Notes: generated by a model not told the origin, from the letters alone. A stretch of 17,210 bases of DNA from Clostridiales bacterium (GCA_021202245.1 JAJQDK010000093.1:5172-22381); one strand, 5' to 3'. Counted from the first letter of the stretch, positions 1-8,190 are shown. Numbers and translations are program-made.

Positions 1-70
1 CCGCCCCCTAGCCTGCCCCGGCTGCCGCACGTCCTACATCTGATGTGGGTTATTATTCTTCTAATCATGA

Positions 71-2083
71 GGCACCCTTACCGCAACTGGCTGCGGCGGC
101 GGCGCAGGCATCGGCGGCGGCGGAGCTAAAGAAGGCGCGTCAATTTATATTTCGGGCGGCGTTATCACAGCCACAGGCGGCAGCGGCGGCGGAGCAGCTA
201 TCGGCGGCGGCTATAAGGCAGGTAACCCCACCAGAGAAATTTATATCACCGGCGGATTTATTACCATCAAAACAACCGGCAGCTCGAAAACCATCGGTGC
301 GGGCGTAAGCGGCAGCACCAGCTCGCCTTATGTCGAAATCACCGGCGGCTATTTCGGCTCAGGTGATACTTCTGCCTACACGGTTTACGACACTGAGGTT
401 AAGCTCGGCTATGAGGTTCTTGACAATCCTGATTTAAGCACCAATTCTGAGTATCCCTATTATGTCAAAGTTATGGAACCTCTCACCGTTACACTTGATG
501 TTAACGGCGGCGACGCTTTGGATCCCGGCACAATGACCGTAAACTGCGGCAGCACATACGGCACCCTGCCGACCCCCACATGGACAGGCTACAGATTCCT
601 GGGCTGGTATCTTGACGATACTCCTGTCACGGAGGACACGGTTGTAACCTCCAAGACGGATCATACCCTGACGGCTCAATGGGGCTGCGAGCACGAGTTC
701 AGCGAGGATGGTTTCTGCACAAAATGCGGATTCTATCAGCCTGCCGAATTGAATGAAACCGAGGGCTATTATGAGATAAGCAATCCCGGTCAGTTCCTCT
801 GGTTCGGTGCGCTGATTAACGGCGACACAACCTATGCGGACTTCACAACGGATGACCTCAATCACTGCGAAAATGCCGACGCAGATGCAGTCCTCACAGC
901 TGATTTGTATATGTCAAGCTACAGCAGCTACTATGTACCGATTGGCTACACGGACTTTGATTCAGAGGCAACCTCATTTAGCTTTGTAGGCTACGGCGGT
1001 ACGTTTGACGGACAGGGTCACACAATTTACAACCTGACCATTTCCAACTCCGTGGTTTCGGATATTGACACGGTCGGCATATTCGGCACGATTACCGGAA
1101 CGGTTAAAAACCTCGGAGTCAGCAGCTTCACCTTTGACCGCATGGCAAACGGCGACGACGGACGATTCGCTGCAATTGCCGGACTTGTCATTAAAAACAC
1201 CTCCGGCTCAATCGGCAAGGTTGAAAACTGCTATGTTATCAATTCCACGATAAACGGCAGATCTCGAATTGCCGGAGCAATAGCAGGCGCAAACCTTGGC
1301 GGTCAAATCATCAACAGCTACGCATACGGATGTTCTGTTACTGCAGACAGCAGGCGCGGCTATCTGGTTGGTGATAACAATAACAGCGGTTTAACTGGTA
1401 CGGTTACAAACTGCTATGCCGACAGTACTCTGGTAGGTTCCTATGCAGGTACGGTAAGCGGCGGTGAAGCAAGCGTAAGCACCGCAAGATTTGCTTCGGG
1501 AGAAATCACCTGGAAGCTGCAGAATGGACAGTCGGATGTTTCATCTCTCATTTGGGCGCAGAGCCTCACCTCTCCTGAGGACAGCTATCCCGTGCTTACT
1601 CTCACAGAGGAAAGCAAGCGTGTGCTGAAGCTGGACTTTGACCTTGACGGCAGCACAGTTTCAACTGCTTATGTCAACAACGGCTCTGTTTGCAGTTCTT
1701 ATCCGGAATCAACCAAAAACGGTATAGAATATGAGTTTTATTCCGACAGCAGCTTAGCAGACAAGATTGATGAATCAACCTATTTATATCTCAGCAGTAA
1801 TGCCACGGAAAACGCAATCACCGTATATATTAAGGAAGTACCCCTGACGTATAATGTGACAATGACGCTTGAACACGCATATGTTACGGCAGGCAATTCC
1901 ACAACCTATACCTTCGGTGATACTTTAACTCTTCCGACTGCTGATGAAATAACCTGTGACTCAGGTTATAAATTCTACGGATGGTACACGGACTCTTCCT
2001 TCAGTGACGGACCCGTCACCCAAATCACTTCTACCGATTACGGCGACAAGACCTATTACGCCAAAATAGTACTAAGCCCGTAG
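71..2083 (+). pseudogene. Surface protein fragment 1: Gly-rich, InlB-type and GLUG repeats
   Basis: First open stretch of the interrupted gene; the ATG at 473 is internal, since coding sequence in the same frame runs back to base 71. It starts with AGIGGG and GGAAIGGG turns, passes through an ITGGYFGSGDTSAYTVY linker that recurs in the two later modules, then an InlB/Listeria-Bacteroides-type repeat (VTLDVNGG...YRFLGWYLDD...LTAQW). Next comes a small motif C-x-H-x8-C-x2-C (CEHEFSEDGFCTKCG), common in clostridial surface proteins and possibly metal-binding. A GLUG-like stretch follows (GGTFDGQGHTIYNLTI, GIFGTITGTVKNLGV, AGAIAGANLGGQIINSYA), predicted to form beta-solenoid turns. It ends at TAG 2081 inside a linker that continues directly into the next InlB repeat. 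Confidence 0.7.
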
Positions 2084-3022
2084 ACTGTCACCTTTGACGC
2101 AAACGGCGGCACCTGCTCGGTAACGAGTAAAGAAGTAGAGTTCAACAGCGCTTACGGCACCCTGCCCACCCCGGAAAGGACCGGAATTACATTCCAGGGT
2201 TGGTTCACAGAAGCCGACGGCGGCGACTTGGTGACGTCAGACACAGTGGTCAGCGCATTAAGCGATCACACCCTTTATGCTCATTGATTCATTCCTCACT
2301 TTACGGTGACTACTGACGACGGCTCATATACCTACACAGATGATGATTATGTTTTATACATCACCTCCGGCGGTACATACACCATAACAATGAACACCAC
2401 TCTGGGCATCACAAGCACCGAACGTGACAGAATCAAGGTAACCTCCGATGACGATGTAACAATCACCATTGTTGACCTTGACATCACATGCGACAGTGCT
2501 TCTCCGTTTGAGATTGACTGCGACGGCGACGTAACCGTAAAGCTCAAGGGCACCAACACCCTCACTTCATCGGGTAGCGATTATGCAGGCTTGCAGAAAA
2601 CCTCGGTTGATACGAACAAGCTCAGCATCACCAGCGCTGACGGCGACGGCGAAACAACCGGCGCCTTAACCGCCACAGGCGGCACCAATGGCGCAGGCAT
2701 CGGCGGAAGCTATGCAATGAAATCCAATGCGCACTATATTTATATCTACGGCGGCACAATCACAGCCAACGGCGGCAGCGGCGGTGCGGCAGGCATCGGC
2801 GGCGGTTATTACTACGGCGGCGAGTTTATCTACATCTACGGCGGTAATATAACAGCCACGGGCGGCGCAGCATCACCAACCGCTTCAAAAGGCGGTGCAG
2901 GCATCGGCGGCGGTTCGGACAGAAACGGCGGAGGCGGCGGCAGATATATTTATATCTACGGCGGCACAATTAACGCAACCGGTAACGGCGGCGCCGCAGG
3001 TATCGGATTCGGCTATTACTAA
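2084..3022 (+). pseudogene. Surface protein fragment 2: InlB-type repeat and Gly-rich beta domain
   Basis: Begins straight after TAG 2081 with TVTFDANGG, an InlB-type repeat ending LYAH-stop at TGA 2285. The equivalent codon in the next module, 1293 bases downstream, is TGG (3578), so the TGA reads as a single Trp-to-stop change. The longest open piece with an ATG is 2306-3022, but that ATG is internal. It encodes a beta-rich domain (DGSYTYTDDDYVLYITSGG, ITSTERDRIKVTS, VTITIVDLDI) of the kind found in clostridial carbohydrate-binding beta-helix proteins, then IYIYGGTITANGG / AGIGGG repeats. It stops at TAA 3020, where GYY-stop-DGDDFYIYGG suggests a Tyr codon was lost. Another TAA at 3053 follows in the same frame. 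Confidence 0.65.
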
Positions 3023-4672
3023 GACGGTGATGATTTTTATATCTACGGCGGCTAAGTATCTGCAACACGTTACTGTTTAGGCGCAGGCATCGGCGGCGGT
3101 CGTTATGCTACTAACAAAACTTATAATATTTACATCTACGGCGGATATATACTCGCGCAAACCGACGGTACATCCTCGCCGATAGGTCCGGGCACAAGCG
3201 GCAGCTCGCAATCTCCTATTGCCACAATCACCGGCGGCTATTTCGGCACGGGCGACACCTCTGCCGGCACAGTCTACAGCAGGTCTGTTTCAAGCCCTTA
3301 TGTCGTAGGCTACAACACCGATGCAGACTCAAAAGAAACCTATCCCTATGTTGTAGGTGAACCGGCAGCTAACTACAAGGTCACCTTTGATGCAAACGGC
3401 GGCTCCTGCTCCGAAAGCAGTAAGGATGTAGTATTCAACTCTGCTTACGGCACTCTGCCCACACCCACTCTGGACGGCTATACCTTCGCCGGTTGGTACA
3501 CCGAAGCAGAAGGCGGAGATTATGTGACTTCCGACACGGTTGTTAAGACGTTTGGTGACCACACCCTTTATGCTCACTGGTTCATTCCTCATTTTGTTGT
3601 GACTACCACGGACGGCTCATATACCTACACGGGTAATGATTATATTTTGACCATAACCTCCGGCGGTAACTACACCGTTGCAATGAACACCGCTCAGGGC
3701 ATAACAAGCACCGAACGTGAGAGAATCAAGGTTACTTCAAGCGACCCGGTAACAATCACCATTGTTGACCTCAACGTTTCAAGCAGCAGCTCTTCACCGT
3801 TTGAAATTTCAGGAACAGGCGCAGTTACGCTGAAGCTCAGCGGCTCCAACACCCTTACTTCAACGGCTCAGCAATATGCAGGCTTGCAGAACGGTGCAAG
3901 CAGCACGTTGATTATCACCAGCGCTGACGGCGACGGCGAAACAACCGGCAGCCTGACTGCCAAAGGTGCAAGCTACGCAGCCGGAATCGGCGGAGGATAC
4001 CAAAGCAGCGGCGGCACAATCACCATAAACGGCGGTACGATTACTGCAACCGGCGGTGCCGGTGCAGGCAGCAGATATTCAAGCCAGTACGGCGGCGCGG
4101 GTATCGGCGGCGGACAGGGCAGCTCCGCTAAGACTATCACCATAAACGGAGGTACGGTTACAGCCTCCGGCGGTTCTTGCGGCGGCGGCGCAGGCATCGG
4201 CGGCGGAGGCGCGTCCGGCAACACCGGCGGCACAATCACTATAAACGGCGGCACGGTTAAAGCAACCGGCACCACTTATATAAATAGTTCCAATCAATGG
4301 GTAGGTGCAGCAGGCATCGGCGGCGGACCTTACGGCGCAGGCGGAACTATTACCATCACCGGCGGTACTGTAACTGCAACTACTACGTCTACCGGCTCAA
4401 ACTCCAGAGGTGCATCAGGCATCGGCGGCGGTTATAATGCCTCTGCAGGTACAATCTCAATCAGCGGCGGCTATATTATAGCCAGCGGAAGCAACGGCGG
4501 TTCAAGTATAGGTAACGGCTCCGGAAGCTCTGCTTCAAACACAATTACCATCACCGGCGGTTACTTCGGCACGGGCAGCACCTCTGCCGATACTGTCTAC
4601 AGCGTAGCGGTTGCAACCGGCTATGAGGTTCTTGACAATCCCGATTCAAACACCAAGAAGTTGTATCCCTAT
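2087..4672 (+). repeat. Tandem module, 1293-base period
   Basis: Two module copies lie in tandem: InlB-type repeat, DGSYTYT beta domain, Gly-rich AGIGGG block, YFGTG(D/S)TSA linker. Matching points GTC ACC TTT GA (2087 and 3380) and the LYAH-W/stop codon (2285 and 3578) are both exactly 1293 bases apart, a multiple of three. The Gly-rich block varies in length between copies. Bases 71-470 are the tail of a further copy. Confidence 0.75.
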
Positions 4673-5296
4673 CTTGTAAACGGTGCGGGAACCAAGTACA
4701 CCGTAACCCTTGTTGTTGAAAACGCAACAGTAAAAGCAGATTCGGATGTTACTTCGTACCTCTACGGCACAGGAGCAACTCTCCCGACTGACCTGTCTGA
4801 TTTTGAATACACCGGCAGCAATGCTTACTTTGACGGCTGGTACACTTCAAGCGATTACAGCGGAAGCACGGTTACCTCAATCGGTGCGGATGAATACGGC
4901 GACAAGACCTTCTACGCTAAGATTTTCAGTATTCCGACCTACACCGTGACAATTCCCGAAACCGTTGAACTCGGCAGTACGGCAACGGTGAGCGCAAGCG
5001 GCGTAATCCTTGCATCGAACACAAGCCTTGAGGTCAGCCTGACAGGCTCAAGCGGCTCGAATAACGCCCTGACCGTAACCTCAAGCGGTAAAACGGACGC
5101 AGTTCCGTATACCCTGTCTGTTGACGGTGCAGCGGCAATTTCAACCGCAAACAGCAATACCGTTCTCTCTGTGCCCTACGGCTCAAGCTCGGGCAGTGCA
5201 TCGCTCAGCTTCAGCACCCCGACGGCAACACCGAAATTCACCGGTGACTACACAGGCACGCTGACATTTACAGTCAGTATTAAAAGCATTATTTAG
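3056..5296 (+). pseudogene. Surface protein fragment 3: Gly-rich repeats, InlB-type repeats, C-terminal beta domain
   Basis: Last open stretch after TAA 3053; the ATG at 3524 is internal to an InlB-type repeat and has no convincing ribosome binding site. Parts in order: AGIGGG repeats and ITGGYFGTGDTS linker (3080-3270), InlB-type repeat (3377-3580), a second copy of the DGSYTYTGNDYILTITSGG beta domain, a long AGIGGG/ITINGGTITATGG block (3960-4570), another YFGTGSTSADTVYSV linker, an InlB-like unit (YFDGWYTSSDYSGS, KTFYAKI) and a terminal beta domain. That domain opens PTYTVTIPETVELG and closes TPKFTGDYTGTLTFTVS, nearly the same frame as the small secreted protein encoded next. No LPXTG or membrane anchor follows, so this protein would need another anchor, perhaps through its shared domain. 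Confidence 0.65.
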
Positions 5297-5298
5297 TT

Positions 5299-5328
5299 TT
5301 GATAAGCGCTCAGCGCTGATAATAAAAA
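5299..5328 (+). promoter_or_regulatory. Candidate promoter with palindromic spacer, small-protein operon
   Basis: TTGATA (5299-5304) matches a -35 box in five of six positions. Possible -10 boxes are weak: TAATAA (5320, 15-base spacer) or TAAAAA (5323, 18-base spacer). The spacer holds AGCGCTCAGCGCTGA, with the perfect palindrome TCAGCGCTGA, a plausible operator. Inferred from sequence only. Confidence 0.3.
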
Positions 5329-5354
5329 TATTTTAAAGAAAGAAGGACAATCAA

Positions 5355-5855
5355 ATGAAAAAACTTATCAGTATTTTATGTGCTGCGGTACTGGCTCTCT
5401 CAATGTCAGTCACTGCCTTTGCGGCAGACACAACAATCGACCAGGACAGTGCAAGCAAGGACGGAACAATGACTGTAACCTACAGCAACGGCGACCCCAC
5501 CTACACGGTTACTATTCCCGAGAGCGTAACGGTTGACGGCTCTTCTGTAAAAGTTACCGCAGAGGACGTAGTTTTAGCCGAGGGTAATGAGCTTAATGTT
5601 ACAATCACCGCCACAAGCGAACAGGACAACTCGTTCAAGGTTAGAAGCAACAGCGGCACAGGTGATGACACCCTTAGCTATTCTGTTAATTCAGGCTCCT
5701 ACATCCTGAACAGTGAGGTTCTCACGGTTGACCCTGCTTCAAGCAGCGAAGGAGAGGTTGAGCTTTCCTACACACTCGACGACGGTCAGACACCTAAATT
5801 CTCAGGAACCTACAGCGGCACAATGACCTTTACGGTTTCTGTTGATGCAAAATAA
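5355..5855 (+). CDS. Small secreted beta-domain protein 1
   Basis: A 166-residue protein with a clear signal peptide: MKKLIS, a hydrophobic core (ILCAAVLALSMSVTAF) and a likely cut after AFA near residue 23. The mature part begins with an acidic/Ser-rich stretch, then DPTYTVTIPESV, and ends TPKFSGTYSGTMTFTVS. This layout matches the last domain of the giant surface protein upstream almost from end to end, so the two share a domain. The ending G-T-Y-x-G-T-x-T-F-T-V loosely recalls WxL-type surface domains, but no WxL motif is present and I do not assign a family. The ATG at 5355 follows AAGAAGGA at suitable spacing. It is the first of four closely spaced genes and probably extracellular or wall-associated. 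Function unknown. Confidence 0.85.
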   Translation: MKKLISILCAAVLALSMSVTAFAADTTIDQDSASKDGTMTVTYSNGDPTYTVTIPESVTVDGSSVKVTAEDVVLAEGNELNVTITATSEQDNSFKVRSNSGTGDDTLSYSVNSGSYILNSEVLTVDPASSSEGEVELSYTLDDGQTPKFSGTYSGTMTFTVSVDAK

Positions 5856-5869
5856 CAGGAGGAACAGCA

Positions 5870-6388
5870 ATGAAAAAAATCATCAGCATAATGGCAGCTT
5901 GTGCGCTTGCACTCTCAATGTCCGTTACAGCCTTTGCAACAGAGGTTAAGCCTGATGCAAACGGCGACCCCGATCCCGACAGCGGCAATACCGCCGTATC
6001 TCTCAATGTTGATTCGGGCTACATCATTACTATCCCCGAAACAGTTGAGCTTGAGGAGCAGTCGGGTGCAAAGACAACCTATGAAAACGATCTGACCGTT
6101 TCTGCGGATGCAGGCGTTCGCATCAACGAGGGCAAAAGCATTGTGGTTTCAATGGCAAGCTCAAGCTATGACTCAGGCAGCTTCTATATGACAGCCGCAG
6201 GCGCAGATCAGTATAAGCTCGCTTATGAGGTAACAGTAGACAACTCAACTATTGCCAATAACGGCACGGTTGCCACCTTTGTTACAAGCGATGCAGCGCA
6301 GACAAGCACACTGCACTTTGCAGCAGACGACCCCACCTATGCAGGCAGCTACAGCGACACGGTAACCTTTACCATCGCAGTACAATAA
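5870..6388 (+). CDS. Small secreted beta-domain protein 2
   Basis: A 172-residue paralogue of the preceding gene, 14 bases downstream, with AGGAGGA before the ATG. The signal peptide (MKKIISIMAACALALSMSVTAFA) is nearly identical in its second half to those of its neighbours. The mature N-terminus is acidic and Pro/Asp-rich (DANGDPDPDSGN), then SGYIITIPETVELEE starts the beta domain, and the end reads AGSYSDTVTFTIAVQ, the same closing strand as the neighbours. The middle is much more diverged, with a likely Ser-rich loop. No membrane anchor, sortase motif or cysteine pair is present in the mature part, so it should be released or held by protein-protein contacts. Function unknown; likely a subunit of the same surface structure. 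Confidence 0.85.
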   Translation: MKKIISIMAACALALSMSVTAFATEVKPDANGDPDPDSGNTAVSLNVDSGYIITIPETVELEEQSGAKTTYENDLTVSADAGVRINEGKSIVVSMASSSYDSGSFYMTAAGADQYKLAYEVTVDNSTIANNGTVATFVTSDAAQTSTLHFAADDPTYAGSYSDTVTFTIAVQ

Positions 6389-6410
6389 TTTAACGAGAGG
6401 AGAACAAAAA

Positions 6411-6884
6411 ATGAAAAAATTTATCAGCATTGCAACAGCTCTTGTAATGGCGCTTTCGTTATCCGTAACAGCTTTTGCGGCTGAGGTGGATCAGGACGAT
6501 CCCAACCCCACCGACACAAACACTGTTATCACAACCTCGATTGACCCCACATATTTGGTATCAATCCCGGCTGATACAAATATTACCTTCAACCAAACAA
6601 GCACAGACTTCGGCAAAATTGAGCTTGTATCCGCACAGCTTGACCCCGGCTACTATGTTCAGGTTTCCGCTGCGGCAGGCGAGCTTAAGAACTTGGCAAA
6701 CGAAACACAGACAATTCCGTATGCGTTAAACGCTGACGGCAATGCGTTCACCTCCGAAAAGTATTACACCGACGGAGCCAACACACCCCTCACAATAGAC
6801 ATTACACAGGAAGCTTGGAACGAGGCTTATGCCGGCAGCTATCAGGAAACCATTACCTTTACAGTAGCATACACCAACGCTTGA
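6411..6884 (+). CDS. Small secreted beta-domain protein 3
   Basis: A 157-residue third paralogue, 22 bases after the second gene, with GAGAGGAGA before the ATG. The signal peptide is MKKFISIATALVMALSLSVTAFA, cut before AEVDQDD. The mature protein runs DPNPTDTNTVITTSIDPTYLVSIPAD, so a TVIT strand precedes the shared PTY-x-V-x-IP strand, and it ends AGSYQETITFTVAYTNA. The TVIT...PTYLVSI element is echoed by TVITAEVPLTHTMSVKI at the start of the next, anchored protein, which suggests that the anchor carries a shortened version of the same fold. It has no anchor of its own. Secreted, function unknown. Confidence 0.85.
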   Translation: MKKFISIATALVMALSLSVTAFAAEVDQDDPNPTDTNTVITTSIDPTYLVSIPADTNITFNQTSTDFGKIELVSAQLDPGYYVQVSAAAGELKNLANETQTIPYALNADGNAFTSEKYYTDGANTPLTIDITQEAWNEAYAGSYQETITFTVAYTNA

Positions 6885-6894
6885 TGAGGTGCCT

Positions 6895-7539
6895 ATGAAG
6901 AAGATAACAATACTCCTGGTTATCGTATGCCTATTGTTGTCTTGTCAAGTAACTTGCTTTGCCGCCGAGGTTTCGCAGGAGAGAACGGCGGGCAGCACAG
7001 TGATTACCGCAGAGGTTCCGTTAACCCACACGATGAGCGTGAAGATAAATTCCAACAAGGCGTATGTGACCTATGAAGGCGCCGCCGGCACCGAATTTGA
7101 GGTACCGCGCCTCGGAGAGTTTACACTCACAATCAACGTAGAGGACGGGTATGTAATATCACAGGTTTTTCTGGGTGATGAGGACGTGACATCGGCATTG
7201 TCCGGTGATCAGCTCACGCTTGAGGGAATCTACGAGTCGGCAGAATTGACTGTCATCACGGCGAAAGCCACAGCATCTGATGACAGCGGAAGCACCCGAT
7301 GCGATGCTGCTTCCCAAACCAGCGATGACGACGGCAGTGCCGCCTCCGGGTCTGACGTTGCTCAAAGCTCCAACGACGACGAAACCACCTCGTCAGATTC
7401 AACAGCATCAACCTCAAACTCAACCTCCTCGCCCAAAACCGGTGATATACGCACCCTGTTTATGTGGTTTGCATTGGTAGTCGCTGCCTGCGGCGGTTTG
7501 CTCCTGACGGTTTACTTCGGCAAAAGAAAAGCCGAGTAA
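6895..7539 (+). CDS. SPKTGD-anchored surface protein with Ser/Thr/Asp-rich stalk
   Basis: I choose ATG 6895 (214 residues): GAGG at 6886-6889 sits five bases before it, whereas a GTG at 6889 lies inside that site. The signal peptide is MKKITILLVIVCLLLSCQVTCFA. A beta domain of about 100 residues follows, opening TVITAEVPLTHTMSVKI like the preceding secreted protein and including EDGYVISQVFLGDEDVT. Then comes a low-complexity Ser/Thr/Asp/Asn stalk (about residues 130-180), SPKTGD, a hydrophobic segment (FMWFALVVAACGGLLLTVYF) and the tail GKRKAE. This is the standard layout of a sortase substrate; SPKTGD departs from LPXTG at the first position. No sortase gene is in the window. Last gene of the operon, probably the wall-linked member of the set. 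Confidence 0.88.
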   Translation: MKKITILLVIVCLLLSCQVTCFAAEVSQERTAGSTVITAEVPLTHTMSVKINSNKAYVTYEGAAGTEFEVPRLGEFTLTINVEDGYVISQVFLGDEDVTSALSGDQLTLEGIYESAELTVITAKATASDDSGSTRCDAASQTSDDDGSAASGSDVAQSSNDDETTSSDSTASTSNSTSSPKTGDIRTLFMWFALVVAACGGLLLTVYFGKRKAE

Positions 7540-7662
7540 TGCCTCGGACTGAGCCAAAATAAGCAACACTCAGCAAAACACAGCTAAATTCGCAAAAGCT
7601 CAAAGCCTAAAGGCTTAAAGCCAAAAGCAATGAAGCCAAGCAATACGGCACATTTTAACACA
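7540..7662. other. Untranslated A-rich spacer before terminator
   Basis: Gene-free tail between the anchored protein and its terminator. It is A-rich with many AGC and AAGC words and holds one perfect short inverted repeat, AAGCCT-AA-AGGCTT (7603-7616). I see no open reading frame with a ribosome binding site. Confidence 0.5.
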
Positions 7663-7698
7663 CGCCCGATTTGAAATTTATCAAATCGGGCGTTTTTT
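7663..7698 (+). terminator. Rho-independent terminator of surface-protein operon
   Basis: A perfect 12-bp stem (CGCCCGATTTGA 7663-7674 with TCAAATCGGGCG 7681-7692), a six-base loop AATTTA and a run of six T (7693-7698). It lies 124 bases after the anchored-protein stop. Confidence 0.95.
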
Positions 7699-7803
7699 AT
7701 GCTGAAAACCGGAGGTGAGAAGAATGGCAGAGAAGAAAGCGTTGACACCTTAAACAAGTGGTGCAGAGAAACCTATACGGACAAAAACGGCATTTTGCAA
7801 TAA
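7699..7803 (+). other. Orphan 34-codon ORF, possible gene remnant
   Basis: An ATG at 7699 touching the terminator opens 34 codons whose end reads DTLNKWCRETYTDKNGILQ, which looks protein-like, but there is no ribosome binding site before it. GGAGGTGAG at 7711-7719 instead serves another ATG (7724) that reaches a stop after nine codons. Perhaps the 3' end of a lost gene beside the tRNA. Low confidence. Confidence 0.2.
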
Positions 7804-7827
7804 AAAAGCACCCACTTTCGTGAGTGC
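7802..7827 (-). terminator. Rho-independent terminator of tRNA-Ser
   Basis: On the minus strand: GCACTCAC, GAAA tetraloop, GTGGGTGC (8 bp with one G-T pair) followed by six T. It lies directly after the CCA end of the tRNA. Confidence 0.9.
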
Positions 7828-7832
7828 CCGTT

Positions 7833-7921
7833 TGGCGGAGACGGTGGGATTCGAACCCACGAGTCCGTGAGGACTACCTGATTTCGAGTCAGGCCCGTTA
7901 TGACCGCTTCGATACGTCTCC
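7833..7921 (-). tRNA. tRNA-Ser (CGA anticodon), CCA encoded
   Basis: Read on the minus strand, a 7-bp acceptor stem GGAGACG/CGTCTCC, discriminator G and an encoded CCA (7835-7833) enclose a type II tRNA. The anticodon arm CCTGA-CTCGAAA-TCAGG gives anticodon CGA, which reads UCG serine codons. A long variable arm (AGTCC/GGACT) is diagnostic of Ser/Leu/Tyr tRNAs, and the T arm GTGGG-TTCGAAT-CCCAC is perfect. It stands alone with its own promoter at 7976-8004 and terminator at 7802-7827. Confidence 0.97.
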
Positions 7922-7975
7922 GTATTATATAGCTTAGTGCAATCTCAATATTTGAAAATTGCCTTGCAGTAATAT

Positions 7976-8004
7976 ATTTTACTTGTTTTTTTGCCGCTTG
8001 TCAA
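7976..8004 (-). promoter_or_regulatory. Promoter of tRNA-Ser
   Basis: On the minus strand TTGACA (8004-7999), 17 bases, then TAAAAT (7981-7976): a perfect -35 and a five-of-six -10. Transcription should start near 7969, leaving a leader of about 48 bases before the tRNA. A closer TATAAT just next to the tRNA would start inside it and was not chosen. Confidence 0.75.
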
Positions 8005-8104
8005 TAGTCTTGCTGTTAAAAAATTCAAATCAGAGTTTATTTACAGAGATTTTGCCCCGATAGCTCAAAAACTGACCGAGCCGACAGGCGAGAAGCGGGA
8101 GTCT

Positions 8105-8190
8105 TTTTCAAAATTTCGGCAGGGGGAGATAATATCCTGCCGAAGTTCCGGGGAGCATTCGCACCTGCGGCGGCTGCAATCATTGCAGCG
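8105..8190. repeat. Interspersed intergenic repeat, copy A
   Basis: This stretch matches 11321-11404 in the same orientation: TCAAA-TTT-GGCAGGG near the left end and GCATTCGC, then CTGCGGCGGCTGCAATCAT on the right, with a diverged, slightly shorter middle in copy B. On the minus strand both copies read MIAAAA-(G/E)-ANA then -F--I-S-P. It sits in the gene-free gap between the tRNA promoter and ilvA. A + strand ORF (7991-8233) and a minus ORF also cross it, but neither has a ribosome binding site. Confidence 0.6.

Larger units (their letters stand above)
1..5296 (+). pseudogene. Giant modular surface protein gene, interrupted by stop codons
   Basis: From base 71 to the TAG at 5294-5296 a single reading frame gives coherent repeat protein, but it meets stops at 2081 (TAG), 2285 (TGA), 3020 (TAA) and 3053 (TAA). 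No frameshift separates the pieces. Around base 70 the frame shifts by one: upstream sequence (GYYSSNHE) reads in another frame, which suggests loss of one G. Order of parts: glycine-rich AGIGGG/INGGTITATGG repeats (71-470), an InlB-type repeat (about 482-682), a Cys/His motif (686-733), a GLUG region (about 980-1440), further InlB-type repeats (about 1845-2070, 2084-2287, 3377-3580, 4694-4920), two more glycine-rich blocks (2640-3250, 3960-4570) and a C-terminal beta domain (4930-5296) that resembles the next three genes. The N-terminus and signal peptide lie outside the window. Probably a decayed adhesin or polysaccharide-binding protein. Readthrough or assembly error remain possible. Confidence 0.8.

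Noticed and set aside
45..308. Alanine-rich + strand ORF
   Set aside because: It is the Gly-rich AGIGGG repeat read one base out of frame; the repeat frame (from base 71) continues into the real protein.
3973..4297. Two minus-strand ORFs, one Pro-rich and one Ala/Gly-rich
   Set aside because: They are antisense shadows of the Gly-rich repeat block, with the biased composition that GGC repeats produce.
3960..4450. Possible CRISPR array from repeated GGCGGC units
   Set aside because: The repeats are irregular in spacing and encode the protein repeat AGIGGG; there are no spacers.
71..5296. Alternative genetic code or recoded stop codon
   Set aside because: All three stop codons interrupt the gene, and neighbouring genes end at normal stops; no single reassignment explains it.
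7922..7930. TATAAT on the minus strand immediately before tRNA-Ser
   Set aside because: Transcription from it would start inside the tRNA; the TTGACA-17-TAAAAT promoter further upstream fits better.
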